Assembly: GCA_020635195.1 (NCBI GenBank)
Contig: JACKAG010000008.1
Coordinates: 1 to 64,000 of the forward strand
Direction of reading: 5' to 3'
Source of the DNA: Deltaproteobacteria bacterium
GTDB lineage: Bacteria; Bdellovibrionota_B; Oligoflexia; Oligoflexales; Bog-1112
Length of the DNA: 64,000 nt
Both the position numbers and the translations under genes were made by a program. The notes under the pieces are model-generated. The model was not told the origin of the DNA. It searched no databases and saw only the letters and a program-made list of their open reading frames with translations. Within the stretch, counting starts at the first letter, position 1. Every line of letters begins with the position of its first letter. This document shows, piece after piece, positions 15,847 to 24,190 of this stretch.

Positions 15847-17019
15847 TCAGAATTTTTTTGCCGTTGAAAACCGAAGATAAGCTGCAATTGATCTGAGCTC
15901 ATCATCCGATAATGTGTCAAAAGGTGTCATGGTAGCCCCGGGCTTGATCGACTGTGGATCTTTAACCCATCGGATAAAATTCTCTTCGGTATTTTTTCTT
16001 GTACCCGCACCGAGCGTACGCCGGTTTCCGAAGTCTGTCAGATTTGGTCCCTGTTTTGCCACCGGAGGACTCATAGAAAGCATCTGCTTTTCCAGATCTT
16101 CGGAAGCTGTTCCCGAAATAGTATGACAAACCTGACATTGTGCAAAAAGCATCTCTCCCCTTTTTTCGGGCTCAGAGGCAACCACCGGAGCTGTATTGAA
16201 TGTTTTTGCCCAGCGATCAAACTCGTCCTGCTTATGCACGATAGCTTCAAAGCGCATCAAAGCATGAGATAATCCACATAACTCGACACATTGTCCCTGA
16301 TAGACCTCACCTCCTACGGCATCAGAATTTCTGAGGGCCGGTGTCACATAGTAAAGGTGATTATCAACATTGGTTCCTGGTAAGGCATCGACCTTTCCAC
16401 CAAACTGAGGAATCCAGAAGCTATGAATGACGTCCGCAGAGGAAATCACAAAAAACACAGGAGTCTCAGCGGGCAGGTGAAGTTCATTTGCTGTCGTGAT
16501 GCCAAGTTCAGGATATTGAAACTCCCACCACCACTGATGTCCGATAACCTTTACAACCATTGCACCAGGAGGTGGTTCATCTGGTTGCTTAAAGATAACC
16601 TGCCATGTCGGAACTGCAATAAACAAGAGAAGGATAAATGGAATAATCGTCCATGTAATTTCAAGCAGAGCATTTCCATGAATCTGCTTCGGCGGCCGTA
16701 GATTTGTCAGATCTTCTTCTTTTACTCGAAATTTGTATAGTGTTATGATCAAAGGGATGCTAACTGCGAGGAAAACCAGAACAGCAACAATTGTGGTCAC
16801 GCCATAAACATGATTGATATCCCTGGCCCACTCTGTCATGCCAGCGATCGTATTCATCGGCCCTCCGAAAAGAGGGGAGAGGCGGTACTCTGCTTCGTCA
16901 AAAGCCTTTTCCTGCGCAGATGCCTGTAAAGCAAACAGCAACCCCCAGGAAAGTGGCAATGATTTGTTTTTCAGGAGCTGACTCAATTCAGCAATTCTGA
17001 ACAACTGTAAGCTCTTCAA
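15847..17019 (-). CDS. ctaC: Cytochrome c oxidase subunit II with fused cytochrome c (caa3 type)
   Basis: Receives electrons and passes them to subunit I. The 390-residue protein has a signal/anchor region, two transmembrane helices (ending about 135), a cupredoxin domain with CuA ligands (HSFWIPQFGGK; GQCVELCGLSHALMRF), and a C-terminal mono-haem cytochrome c with CQVCH and the axial Met in PGATMTPFDTLSD. This fusion defines a caa3-type oxidase. The first possible start is TTG 17019, downstream of an AAGGAGG at 17032-17038 with a longish 12-base spacer. The leader holds tandem 17-bp repeats at 17084-17117. No ctaA or ctaB is in the window, so haem A synthesis is encoded elsewhere. Confidence 0.95.
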   Translation of the reverse strand: MKSLQLFRIAELSQLLKNKSLPLSWGLLFALQASAQEKAFDEAEYRLSPLFGGPMNTIAGMTEWARDINHVYGVTTIVAVLVFLAVSIPLIITLYKFRVKEEDLTNLRPPKQIHGNALLEITWTIIPFILLLFIAVPTWQVIFKQPDEPPPGAMVVKVIGHQWWWEFQYPELGITTANELHLPAETPVFFVISSADVIHSFWIPQFGGKVDALPGTNVDNHLYYVTPALRNSDAVGGEVYQGQCVELCGLSHALMRFEAIVHKQDEFDRWAKTFNTAPVVASEPEKRGEMLFAQCQVCHTISGTASEDLEKQMLSMSPPVAKQGPNLTDFGNRRTLGAGTRKNTEENFIRWVKDPQSIKPGATMTPFDTLSDDELRSIAAYLRFSTAKKF

Positions 17020-17083
17020 AATAACCTACCCCCTCCTTAGCGCGACTTGCCAGCAGCTGGTTCTTGCCTTCTGCTTTTCTGTA

Positions 17084-17117
17084 ATGACAAGTCTGTCAAC
17101 ATAACAAGTCTATCAAC
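17084..17117. promoter_or_regulatory. Tandem 17-bp repeats upstream of ctaC
   Basis: ATGACAAGTCTGTCAAC (17084-17100) is followed directly by ATAACAAGTCTATCAAC (17101-17117), 15 of 17 bases identical. Each unit contains a palindromic core; the first is TGACA-AGTC-TGTCA. Placement before the cta operon suggests paired sites for a dimeric regulator controlling the oxidase. The regulator is unknown. Confidence 0.6.
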
Positions 17118-17130
17118 ATCCTATCTGTCA

Positions 17131-17152
17131 GCCAGCGGAAAAATCCGCTGGC
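17131..17152 (-). terminator. Stem-loop after the YtkA-like gene
   Basis: GCCAGCGGA (17131-17139) and TCCGCTGGC (17144-17152) form a perfect 9-bp GC-rich stem with an AAAA loop, 13 bases beyond the stop at 17166. There is no U-run, so it is at best a weak or partial terminator separating this gene from ctaC. Confidence 0.5.
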
Positions 17153-17165
17153 CAGAATGCAGCTG

Positions 17166-17723
17166 TTATCTTCTGCTTGTATGGTCATGTTTTCTGGTCG
17201 TGGCAGAACTTTGTTTTCTGTCTGCAAGATCATGATAACGAGAGTCAGCTCCTGGAATCAGGAATGATTGTTTCAGAGAGATCTCTTTTTGTCCTTTCCG
17301 GAAGGTCATAGAGAGTTCCCAGTCTCCTGCCATATGGAGTTTGATTCCGCTGACTTTCCAGCTGTTCTCTGCTTCTGTTTTTTCTATGCTTGGTTTTAGT
17401 TTCATACAGTGATTATGGTGAGGCATGCATAGATTGAAAGCCGTCAACTCCGGGGGAGTCTGCATTCCGGATGACTCTTTCTGGTCCGCTGCTGTCAGGG
17501 TGACTTTAAGAATGACCTGGCGGTCGAAAGGAAAGACAGTATCGATTGCGACGGGCTCAGGAAGATTTGCGGTTTTAGTATCCGACTGCTTTATGCTATG
17601 TGTTGTGTCGAAAGGACGGATACTGATAAAACCGAGTTCTTTATGAAAAAAATCCGCCGGACCCTGCGAAGCCTCCGCAGAGGAGCTTATGATGATTAAA
17701 GATAAAATCACTTTCCGGATCAA
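17166..17723 (-). CDS. Secreted YtkA/FixH-like protein, possible copper/oxidase accessory
   Basis: Probably exported: residues 1-19 form a short hydrophobic signal ending SSSAEASQG. The 185-residue product contains a beta-rich region with LCMPHHNHCMKLKP and GIKLHMAGDWELSMTFRKG, which resembles the YtkA/FixH-like fold (the MAGDW pattern is typical). The Met/His/Cys cluster could bind copper. The start is TTG 17723 after GGAGGG. It precedes ctaC in the same direction and is back-to-back with the di-haem peroxidase, a context that fits copper delivery or oxidase assembly. The C-terminal tail is basic and low-complexity (RKHDHTSRR). Function inferred, not certain. Confidence 0.6.
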   Translation of the reverse strand: MIRKVILSLIIISSSAEASQGPADFFHKELGFISIRPFDTTHSIKQSDTKTANLPEPVAIDTVFPFDRQVILKVTLTAADQKESSGMQTPPELTAFNLCMPHHNHCMKLKPSIEKTEAENSWKVSGIKLHMAGDWELSMTFRKGQKEISLKQSFLIPGADSRYHDLADRKQSSATTRKHDHTSRR

Positions 17724-17773
17724 CCTGAATCCCTCCGATACATTATCAACAGGGTACCAACTAAAGAGATATC

Positions 17774-19294
17774 ATGAATTCACAATCCCGTCATAATAAA
17801 AGAGGATTTTTTTTAAGACAAGACTTTGTCCGTCCATTTTTTCTGGGAGTCATGGCTTTTATTTTATGGTTACTTCTTCCTGAGACTCAGTACAGGGCTT
17901 CACGTCCGCTTCCGGACGATCCGGAGTTGATGCGTCAGGTCCCCGGATTTTTATTTCATCAGGAAGATCTGCCTGTCTTTTCAGATCGTGAGAAATCGTT
18001 GGCTCAACTCGGAAAGCAGATCTTTTTCGACCCTCGTTTTTCTGCAAATGGTGAAATCAGCTGTGCGACCTGTCATGTTCCGGAAAAATCATTCAGCGAT
18101 GGTCGACCGACAGCTCAGGGCCTCGGAACCGGAGCCCGAAAGACTCCGGCCCTTATTAACGTGTTTGCAGGAAGCTGGTTTTTCTGGGACGGGAGAGCAG
18201 ATTCGCTTGCCGCTCAGGCTCTGGGACCTGTCGAACATCCGGCGGAACATGGAGTAAGCCGACTACATATAGTACGGATGATCAGATCTCATTACCAAGC
18301 GCAGTTCAGAGAGTTGTTCCCTGATTTTCCAGAACCTGACCTGTCACAGCTACCGCAACACGCAATGCCCCCCCGCGGCGAGCATCCCGATGTCTCCGCA
18401 AAGATCGCTATGTACACTCTGGCAAGCATCGATGGTTTTTCCATTCAGGATCAGCTGCTAAAAGAGGCCGACAGAGAAAAAAAACCTCTCAGAAAAGTAA
18501 TTGCAGCCGCTACAGACCCCCGACCGAAAACTCCGGAAGCATGGGCTGCTGCATGGCTGGCTATGCCAGAAGAGCTCCGTCAGGATATCAACAAGATCTT
18601 TCAGATGTTCGGAGAAGCACTCGCAGAATATGAAAGAGGGCTGCTCGCCATAGATTCTCCTTTCGATCGTTTTGCCAGCCAGATTGCAGAGGGAGCGTCG
18701 CCAGCGGCCGCACTGGGCCCCGGCTTTGGAGAAGAAGAACTGATGGGGCTGCGAATTTTTCTGGGACCTGGCTCTTGCCAGAACTGCCACTTCGGACCGA
18801 CATTTTCAAATCAGCAATTTCATAATATAGGGCTGCCTGCTCCCGCCAATAACCCATCAGGATTTCCTGACGCCGGACGATCTGTCGGAGTTATGCTGGC
18901 TCAGAACAGCCCTTTTCGCTGTGAGACAAACTGGACATCCGAACGCTGGAAGAAAGGGACTGCCTGCGATGAGCTACCTTTGCTGGATACTGAAACCCTT
19001 GAAAATGTCGGAGCATTTAAAACCCCCACCCTGAGAAACGTCGGCAGAAGGGCTCCATACGGACATGATGGCCGATTCTCTGATCTGAAGGGAATTCTGA
19101 AATATTACAACGAACTCCCAGGAGACCCTTTAATCGGGCACAGGGAAGAGACTCTCGAAGCCTTGCGGCTTTCTGCAAAGGAGATGAATGCACTGGAAGC
19201 TTTTCTGAATAGCCTGAGCTCTCCAGTGATCGACTCACTGACAGCCCAAGAAGCAACCAGCCCGCTTGTCGCCAAAGACAGCGGGCAAGGATGA
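17774..19294 (+). CDS. Di-haem cytochrome c peroxidase (MauG/CcpA family)
   Basis: Periplasmic enzyme reducing hydrogen peroxide with electrons from cytochrome c, or a MauG-like relative. The 506-residue protein has an N-terminal membrane anchor (residues about 18-36), then family motifs: GKQIFFDPRFSANGEISCAT with first haem site CATCH, KTPALINVFAGSWFFWDGRA, second haem site CQNCHFGPTFSNQQFHN, and FKTPTLRNVGRRAPYGHDGR at the end. It is longer than classical CcpA (about 330-350) because of an insertion between the haem domains (about residues 230-280). ATG 17774. Divergent from the YtkA-like gene, beside the oxidase operon: a respiratory/peroxide-handling neighbourhood. Confidence 0.88.
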   Translation: MNSQSRHNKRGFFLRQDFVRPFFLGVMAFILWLLLPETQYRASRPLPDDPELMRQVPGFLFHQEDLPVFSDREKSLAQLGKQIFFDPRFSANGEISCATCHVPEKSFSDGRPTAQGLGTGARKTPALINVFAGSWFFWDGRADSLAAQALGPVEHPAEHGVSRLHIVRMIRSHYQAQFRELFPDFPEPDLSQLPQHAMPPRGEHPDVSAKIAMYTLASIDGFSIQDQLLKEADREKKPLRKVIAAATDPRPKTPEAWAAAWLAMPEELRQDINKIFQMFGEALAEYERGLLAIDSPFDRFASQIAEGASPAAALGPGFGEEELMGLRIFLGPGSCQNCHFGPTFSNQQFHNIGLPAPANNPSGFPDAGRSVGVMLAQNSPFRCETNWTSERWKKGTACDELPLLDTETLENVGAFKTPTLRNVGRRAPYGHDGRFSDLKGILKYYNELPGDPLIGHREETLEALRLSAKEMNALEAFLNSLSSPVIDSLTAQEATSPLVAKDSGQG

Positions 19295-19333
19295 TAAATT
19301 CTGAAAGACAGGCTTTCGGATCTGGCGTAAAGA

Positions 19334-19678
19334 TCAGCTTAAGACAGAACCAGATGCTTTTGAAATCCGGACTTTTCGACCATCTTCCCCAACACGATAA
19401 CCAACACGGCTGGCTTTTCCGGTTTTAGGGTCGACTATTGCAAGGTTACTGACAGGAAGAGGTAGCACTTCGCTGACAATTCCGCCATTTGGATGGGCCA
19501 TGCTGGGCTTATGATGACGTTTGTGGACATTAACCCCGCCAACATACGCTCTGTATTTTTTCAGATCCACACGCTCAATGGTGCCTTTCTGGCCTTTCTC
19601 AGCTCCTGAGATAACGACAACAGAATCACCTTTTTTAAGTTTGCATTTCACCCGAGATTTGTTCTGAATGTGACTCAT
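19334..19678 (-). CDS. rplX: 50S ribosomal protein L24, solitary gene
   Basis: Early assembly protein of the large ribosomal subunit. The 114-residue product has the KOW motif KKGDSVVVISGAEKGQKGTI, then VNVHKRHHKPSMAHPNGGIV and a complete C-terminal part SNLAIVDPKTGKASRVGYR, so it is an intact bacterial L24 with an N-terminal extension of about ten residues. It stands alone: neighbours are a peroxidase and dsbD, not L14 and L5 as in the spc operon. A promoter with perfect TTGACA lies upstream. It is either a relocated sole copy or a paralogue; the window cannot tell which. Confidence 0.95.
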   Translation of the reverse strand: MSHIQNKSRVKCKLKKGDSVVVISGAEKGQKGTIERVDLKKYRAYVGGVNVHKRHHKPSMAHPNGGIVSEVLPLPVSNLAIVDPKTGKASRVGYRVGEDGRKVRISKASGSVLS

Positions 19679-20021
19679 AGCTTACTGCTCATTTACAATG
19701 GTAAAAAAATCTGGCTCCGGAAAAGATAAGTACCCATCTGCCTGGGCACATACCGAAGGTTCCCGTTTTAGAAAAAATAACCTCTCTTGTCAAGATGCAG
19801 GCGCTAGCATCCCGGGAATGCGTCCCTTTGATCAGATCTGAATATGTTCTCTCTTCATATTCAGCACGTCTTCGCTCAGAATGTATCTCCGGGCTCTTCT
19901 CTCACGTTTTTCGGGAGCACTGACAACAGAAATTTCTTTGTTCCCGAATACTTAAGTGGTAAACATGATAGCGTAAGAGAAGACCACATTTTTGATGAAT
20001 CGCTATGGGAGAGCTGCTCAC
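19679..20021. other. Divergent spacer rplX / dsbD
   Basis: About 340 bases with promoters expected on both sides. The rplX promoter is at 19765-19793. No gene or structured RNA recognised in the rest. Confidence 0.5.
19765..19793 (-). promoter_or_regulatory. Promoter of solitary rplX
   Basis: Read on minus: -35 TTGACA (19793-19788), 17-base spacer, -10 TAAAAC (19770-19765). This leaves a leader of about 80 bases before the ATG at 19678, room for autoregulation. Confidence 0.6.
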
Positions 20022-21932
20022 ATGCGGATAAAATATCATATTTTCAGTCTGTTAGCTCTCTTTCTTGTCTGCTCTCTACAGTTGAGCCTTAGTCTGCAAC
20101 TATCAGCCGCGGACTCTTCTGATTTTACGGAAACGGCTCTGGATAGTATATGGTCGTCAGATGGAGACATCCCGTCAGGTGACCTTGATGACATCAGAGC
20201 TGAAGATGTGATCCAGTGGGAGCAAGGAACTTCCGCTCTGATTCACTCTGGTGAAAGAGTCAGCGTTGGTCTTCGTCTCACCACAAAAAAAGGCTTTTCG
20301 ATCTACAAAAAAAACTTGTCTTTTTCAGGCCCTGAAGGATTTTCTCTGACCCGAGTCATAGCTCCCACAAGCACCAGCCTTCCAGATCCACTGACAGGCG
20401 GACTGGCTGATGTGTATCAGGGTGGTGATTTTTCTCTTCTTTTTCAGAAGATTCTTCCGGGAGATCTTCCTGAGAGTTTTCCAGTTCATGTGACATTTGT
20501 GGGATGCACCCACCACATCTGCCTGACTCCTTACACAAAAACGATAGACCTGCGCGTGTATAGCGCAGTCTCTGCTTTGCCTGACATATTTGACAGGCAG
20601 ACAGAGGCATCCGCGACAGAAGACACTTCGGCTGACATTGCCTCTGCTATGGACTCAGGTCAGAGCCCCAGCCTTGAAAACAGGCTGGCGTCACAGCTTC
20701 AGAACAAGAAACTCAATTTTTTTCTCCTGTTACTGCTGATGTTGATTGGAGGCATCCTGACGAATCTGACTCCCTGCGTTTATCCTATGATTCCCATTAC
20801 TGTCCGGATACTGGCCGTTCAGAGCCACAGGCCCTGGACAGCCTCCCTCGCTTATGCAGCTGGTGTCATGCTGAGCTATTGCGCCCTTGGTCTGTTTGCT
20901 TCACTGAGTGGCAGCATGTTTGGTCAGCTGATGTCTTCGGCCTATGTTAGTGCCGCATTTGCTGTGATGATGTTATTTTTCGCTGTTAGCATGCTCGGTT
21001 TTGGAGATTTTAGTTTTTTTCAGAAACTTGGAGATCGTTTTGCCAGTCGTTCTTCCGGAATAAAAAAAGCATTTTTTATGGGGACCGGAGCCGGGCTGGT
21101 TGCCTCTCCCTGTACAGGCCCGATCCTTGCAGCTCTGATGACATATGTTTCCGGAACGGACGATCTCATCCGCTCTTCACTTCTGATGCTGACTTACAGC
21201 GCGGGCTTTAGTCTGCCTTATCTTTTTCTTGGTGGGGCCGCAGCCAAAGTTTCCGCAGTCAGAGTACCCCCGAATATTCAGCTGATTGTCAAAATGAGTT
21301 TCTCGGCTCTGATGTTTGCCCTTTCTTTTTACTATATGCGTGTTCCGGCTTATTCCCTGTTCAGAACGTTGCAGGGAGAATGGCCGACCCTTACTATAAT
21401 CGGATTATGCGCAGGACCGCTTACAGGTCTTTTGCTCTTACAGAACTCATCTTTATGGCACATGAGACGTTTATTACTGATTCCTTCTTTGATCAGCGGT
21501 CTGGGCTTATTTTCCGGAAGCCAGTGGTTAAATGAACGTGCCGGAAAAGCCGGGAGAGCCCAGCTTGTATGGTTACATGATGAAGCAGAAGCGATACGAA
21601 CTGCCAGACAAAGTAAGATCCCTCTTCTTATTGATTTCTGGGCAGAATGGTGTGAAGCGTGCAAAAAAATGGATGCCGATACATTCTCTGATTCACGCGT
21701 GATTGCACACCTGAAGGAAAACAACTGGCTCTTACTCAAGCTGGATCTGACAGAATCAAATGAAAAAAATGACGATATCCAAAAAAGGTATGAGATTCAT
21801 GGGCTTCCAACTCTCACCATAATTCCATCGGAAAGTCAGTCGGACAAATCATCCTGGACAACTCTGACCGGATATACAAGCCCTGACACTCTGATGCAGG
21901 CTTTGCGACCTGACAATTTCAAAAGGGAGTGA
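20022..21932 (+). CDS. dsbD: Thiol:disulfide interchange protein DsbD
   Basis: Carries reducing power from cytoplasmic thioredoxin across the inner membrane. From ATG 20022 (GGGAGAG eight bases before) the product is 636 residues: signal peptide to about residue 30; N-terminal alpha domain with VGCTHHICLTPY carrying the exchange cysteines; eight-helix CcdA-like core with TNLTPCVYPMIPIT and LVASPCTGPILA; C-terminal thioredoxin domain with DFWAEWCEACKKMDAD. All three cysteine pairs are present. The ORF track-length start at TTG 19992 is less likely. It is followed after four bases by the patatin gene, suggesting one transcript. Probable roles: cytochrome c maturation (useful for the nearby c-type oxidase and peroxidase) and DsbC/G reduction. 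Confidence 0.92.
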   Translation: MRIKYHIFSLLALFLVCSLQLSLSLQLSAADSSDFTETALDSIWSSDGDIPSGDLDDIRAEDVIQWEQGTSALIHSGERVSVGLRLTTKKGFSIYKKNLSFSGPEGFSLTRVIAPTSTSLPDPLTGGLADVYQGGDFSLLFQKILPGDLPESFPVHVTFVGCTHHICLTPYTKTIDLRVYSAVSALPDIFDRQTEASATEDTSADIASAMDSGQSPSLENRLASQLQNKKLNFFLLLLLMLIGGILTNLTPCVYPMIPITVRILAVQSHRPWTASLAYAAGVMLSYCALGLFASLSGSMFGQLMSSAYVSAAFAVMMLFFAVSMLGFGDFSFFQKLGDRFASRSSGIKKAFFMGTGAGLVASPCTGPILAALMTYVSGTDDLIRSSLLMLTYSAGFSLPYLFLGGAAAKVSAVRVPPNIQLIVKMSFSALMFALSFYYMRVPAYSLFRTLQGEWPTLTIIGLCAGPLTGLLLLQNSSLWHMRRLLLIPSLISGLGLFSGSQWLNERAGKAGRAQLVWLHDEAEAIRTARQSKIPLLIDFWAEWCEACKKMDADTFSDSRVIAHLKENNWLLLKLDLTESNEKNDDIQKRYEIHGLPTLTIIPSESQSDKSSWTTLTGYTSPDTLMQALRPDNFKRE

Positions 21933-21936
21933 GTTT

Positions 21937-23472
21937 GTGCGTCACTATCTTCTCTTTGTAGCATCTCCGGCTCAGATTAAAAGAGCCAAAGAAGGGCTAC
22001 GTTCTCTTGATGCAGAATATATTCAGGATCGTTCTCTGGCAGATTGTTATCGCCTCCATCATCGCTCTTTTAATGGATTTGAGGTGCAGCTTCATCTTCT
22101 GGGAGATCTGAATGCTGTCATTCCACATCTGCGACAATATCCTGTCGATCTTATGATCTATGACGAGAGGATGGGGGGCGTTGATGCCGTCAGAGCGATG
22201 GATAGCCTCAGGGTGGATGTTGAGGAACTGACCAGCATGTGGGGGCCTGATTTTCATTTTCCCCTAAGTCGTGCTGTGGTCATTCTCGATGGTGGACCGC
22301 AGGCAGCAGAAAAAACCTTTCGTCTCGGGCGGGATCATATCCGGGATGTGATGGTTGCTCCCCGCTCATTTTTTACGGTTCTTCGCTGGATAGGACGCCT
22401 GCTTCAGATCGATCTGCAGCAGAATCAGTACAAAGTTGGCTGCGCTATGAGTGGCGGAGGTCTGGAAGGTTTTTTATATCAGATCGGCTGCGCCTGGGCT
22501 CTTGAGAAAGCTTTCTCCGGGAGATCCCTTCATGAGTGCGATATTTTTTCAGGAATTTCAAGCGGTTCACTCGTTACGACCGCGTTAGCCGCCCATGTGC
22601 CGATTGATGAGCTGATTCGGGCGATTCATGGAACTTCCTCCGTTCTGCCAAAGATCAGTGGAAGTCTGGCTTATGATTTTGCTTTCCAGGATATCGGTCG
22701 CCGTCTTTTTGATCAGTCGCTCAGCTGGGGAGGCCTGGATATCAACCGCTGGGTCCGGAAAGCTGTTCGCAGTATCCCCACCGGCTTTTTCAGAGGAGAG
22801 CAGCTCCGGGATCTGGTCCGGAATATCCTCGAGGTATATGGCAGGGAAGATCGCTTCAGCGACCTCAGTGGAGAACTGTATATTGGGGCAACGAATCAGG
22901 ACAGCTTTTCTCATGTTGTCTTTGGCCGGGAACCCTGGAACGAGGTTCCGGTAAGTGAAGCTGTCCGGGCCTCCTGTGCGTTACCCCCATTTTTCACTCC
23001 TGGCAAGATCGATGGGCAGTATTTTATTGATGGGCTGATCACCCGGACCTGCAATCTGGAACTGACGATTCGTGAGGGATGCAACCTTGTTTTTATCATC
23101 GATCCTATGCGGCCTCACCCTTCCTCAACGCCTGGTTATGTGGATAAGATGGGAGGATGGTATACGTTGATTCAGACCGTTAAAACGCTGGTTCATACCA
23201 GGTTCCGCAGCTCCCTGAGCCACCTCGCCGCTCGTTATCATCATGTTGATTTTATGATTTTTCAGCCTTATGAAGAGTGCGCTGAGGCGATGTCAGGTTC
23301 GCCAATGAAATATCGTCTGAGCACCAGAATTATTGATCTGGCATTTAAAGAAACCCTGCAAAGGCTCAGAGAACGTCATCCGGTTTATGTGGCAAAACTG
23401 GCAAAATATGGGTTTCAGCTTGCCTCCCAGCGGCAGCTTCTGGAACTGGAAAGGAAAGGGATTGATATTTGA
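21937..23472 (+). CDS. Patatin-like phospholipase with N-terminal receiver-like region
   Basis: Lipid acyl hydrolase of the patatin superfamily. In the 511-residue protein the catalytic domain starts near 168: oxyanion motif CAMSGGGLEG, nucleophile motif GISSGS (G-x-S-x-G), and the catalytic Asp in YFIDGLITR (D-G dyad). Residues 1-160 look like a receiver-type alpha/beta domain: a strand ending in LMIYDERMGG at the position of the phospho-acceptor loop, later VVILDGG, and a final helix after DVMVAPRSF, but the N-terminal acidic pair is absent. No signal peptide. The start is GTG 21937 with GGGAG. It overlaps sfsA by 11 bases. Regulatory control of a lipase by a pseudo-receiver is inference. 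Confidence 0.82.
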   Translation: MRHYLLFVASPAQIKRAKEGLRSLDAEYIQDRSLADCYRLHHRSFNGFEVQLHLLGDLNAVIPHLRQYPVDLMIYDERMGGVDAVRAMDSLRVDVEELTSMWGPDFHFPLSRAVVILDGGPQAAEKTFRLGRDHIRDVMVAPRSFFTVLRWIGRLLQIDLQQNQYKVGCAMSGGGLEGFLYQIGCAWALEKAFSGRSLHECDIFSGISSGSLVTTALAAHVPIDELIRAIHGTSSVLPKISGSLAYDFAFQDIGRRLFDQSLSWGGLDINRWVRKAVRSIPTGFFRGEQLRDLVRNILEVYGREDRFSDLSGELYIGATNQDSFSHVVFGREPWNEVPVSEAVRASCALPPFFTPGKIDGQYFIDGLITRTCNLELTIREGCNLVFIIDPMRPHPSSTPGYVDKMGGWYTLIQTVKTLVHTRFRSSLSHLAARYHHVDFMIFQPYEECAEAMSGSPMKYRLSTRIIDLAFKETLQRLRERHPVYVAKLAKYGFQLASQRQLLELERKGIDI

Positions 23473-24181
23473 CCGCCCGTTGATTCAGGCTTGTCTGATC
23501 AGGCGTTATCAGCGTTTTCTGGCAGATGTTCGCCTGATGGATGGAAAAACCATGACAGTACACTGTCCGAATACAGGCCGTATGGAGAGCTGCGGCTCGC
23601 CAGGAGATACTGTGTACCTGAGCGAGCATCTGTCTTCAAAAAGAAAATACCGCTACAGCTGGGAGTTTACCCGTGCTCGCGCAGGTCTTGTCGGGATCAA
23701 TACAGGCCGATCCAATCGACTGGCAGAAGAAGCCATTATGGAAGGATTAATCCCTGATTTGCAGGCATACAGCAGCCTGCAAAGAGAAGTAAAATACGGG
23801 GACGGCTCCAGGATTGATATCCTGCTCAGTAGCGAAAAACTTGGACGTTGCTGGATTGAAGTTAAAAATGTAACACTCTGGCAAAATGGGCAGCTTTATT
23901 TTCCTGACACAGTGACAGCACGCGGCCTGAAACATCTTCAGGAACTAAAAAAACAGAAAAAAAACGGGGATCGTTGCATTTTGTTTTTTGTGGTGAACCG
24001 GGCTGAAGGTGAGAGTGTGAAGCCTGCATTCCATCTCGATCCACAATGGAGCGAGACACTTCTTGAAGCGCATACAGCAGGTCTGGAGGTCATGGCCTTC
24101 AGAGCACACAACACTCTGAAGGGAAGCAAGCTGACAGAAGCTGTTCCTGTCGATCTGCGGAAAGAGGAAGAAAACCGATAA
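23462..24181 (+). CDS. sfsA: SfsA-family protein
   Basis: Member of the sugar fermentation stimulation family, reported as DNA-binding with a nuclease-like fold; the cellular role is unsettled. The product from TTG 23462 is 239 residues, near the usual 230-240. Family features: HCPNTGRMESCGSPGD, RYSWEFTRA, GINTGRSNRLAEEAI, then RIDILLSSE, CWIEVKNVTLW with the nuclease-like Asp/Glu-x-Lys, and FPDTVTARGLKHL. The TTG overlaps the stop of the patatin gene and AGGAAAGGG lies just upstream. Longer starts at 23333 would run deep into the patatin gene and are unlikely. Confidence 0.9.
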   Translation: MIFDRPLIQACLIRRYQRFLADVRLMDGKTMTVHCPNTGRMESCGSPGDTVYLSEHLSSKRKYRYSWEFTRARAGLVGINTGRSNRLAEEAIMEGLIPDLQAYSSLQREVKYGDGSRIDILLSSEKLGRCWIEVKNVTLWQNGQLYFPDTVTARGLKHLQELKKQKKNGDRCILFFVVNRAEGESVKPAFHLDPQWSETLLEAHTAGLEVMAFRAHNTLKGSKLTEAVPVDLRKEEENR

Positions 24182-24190
24182 CCCTGCTCA

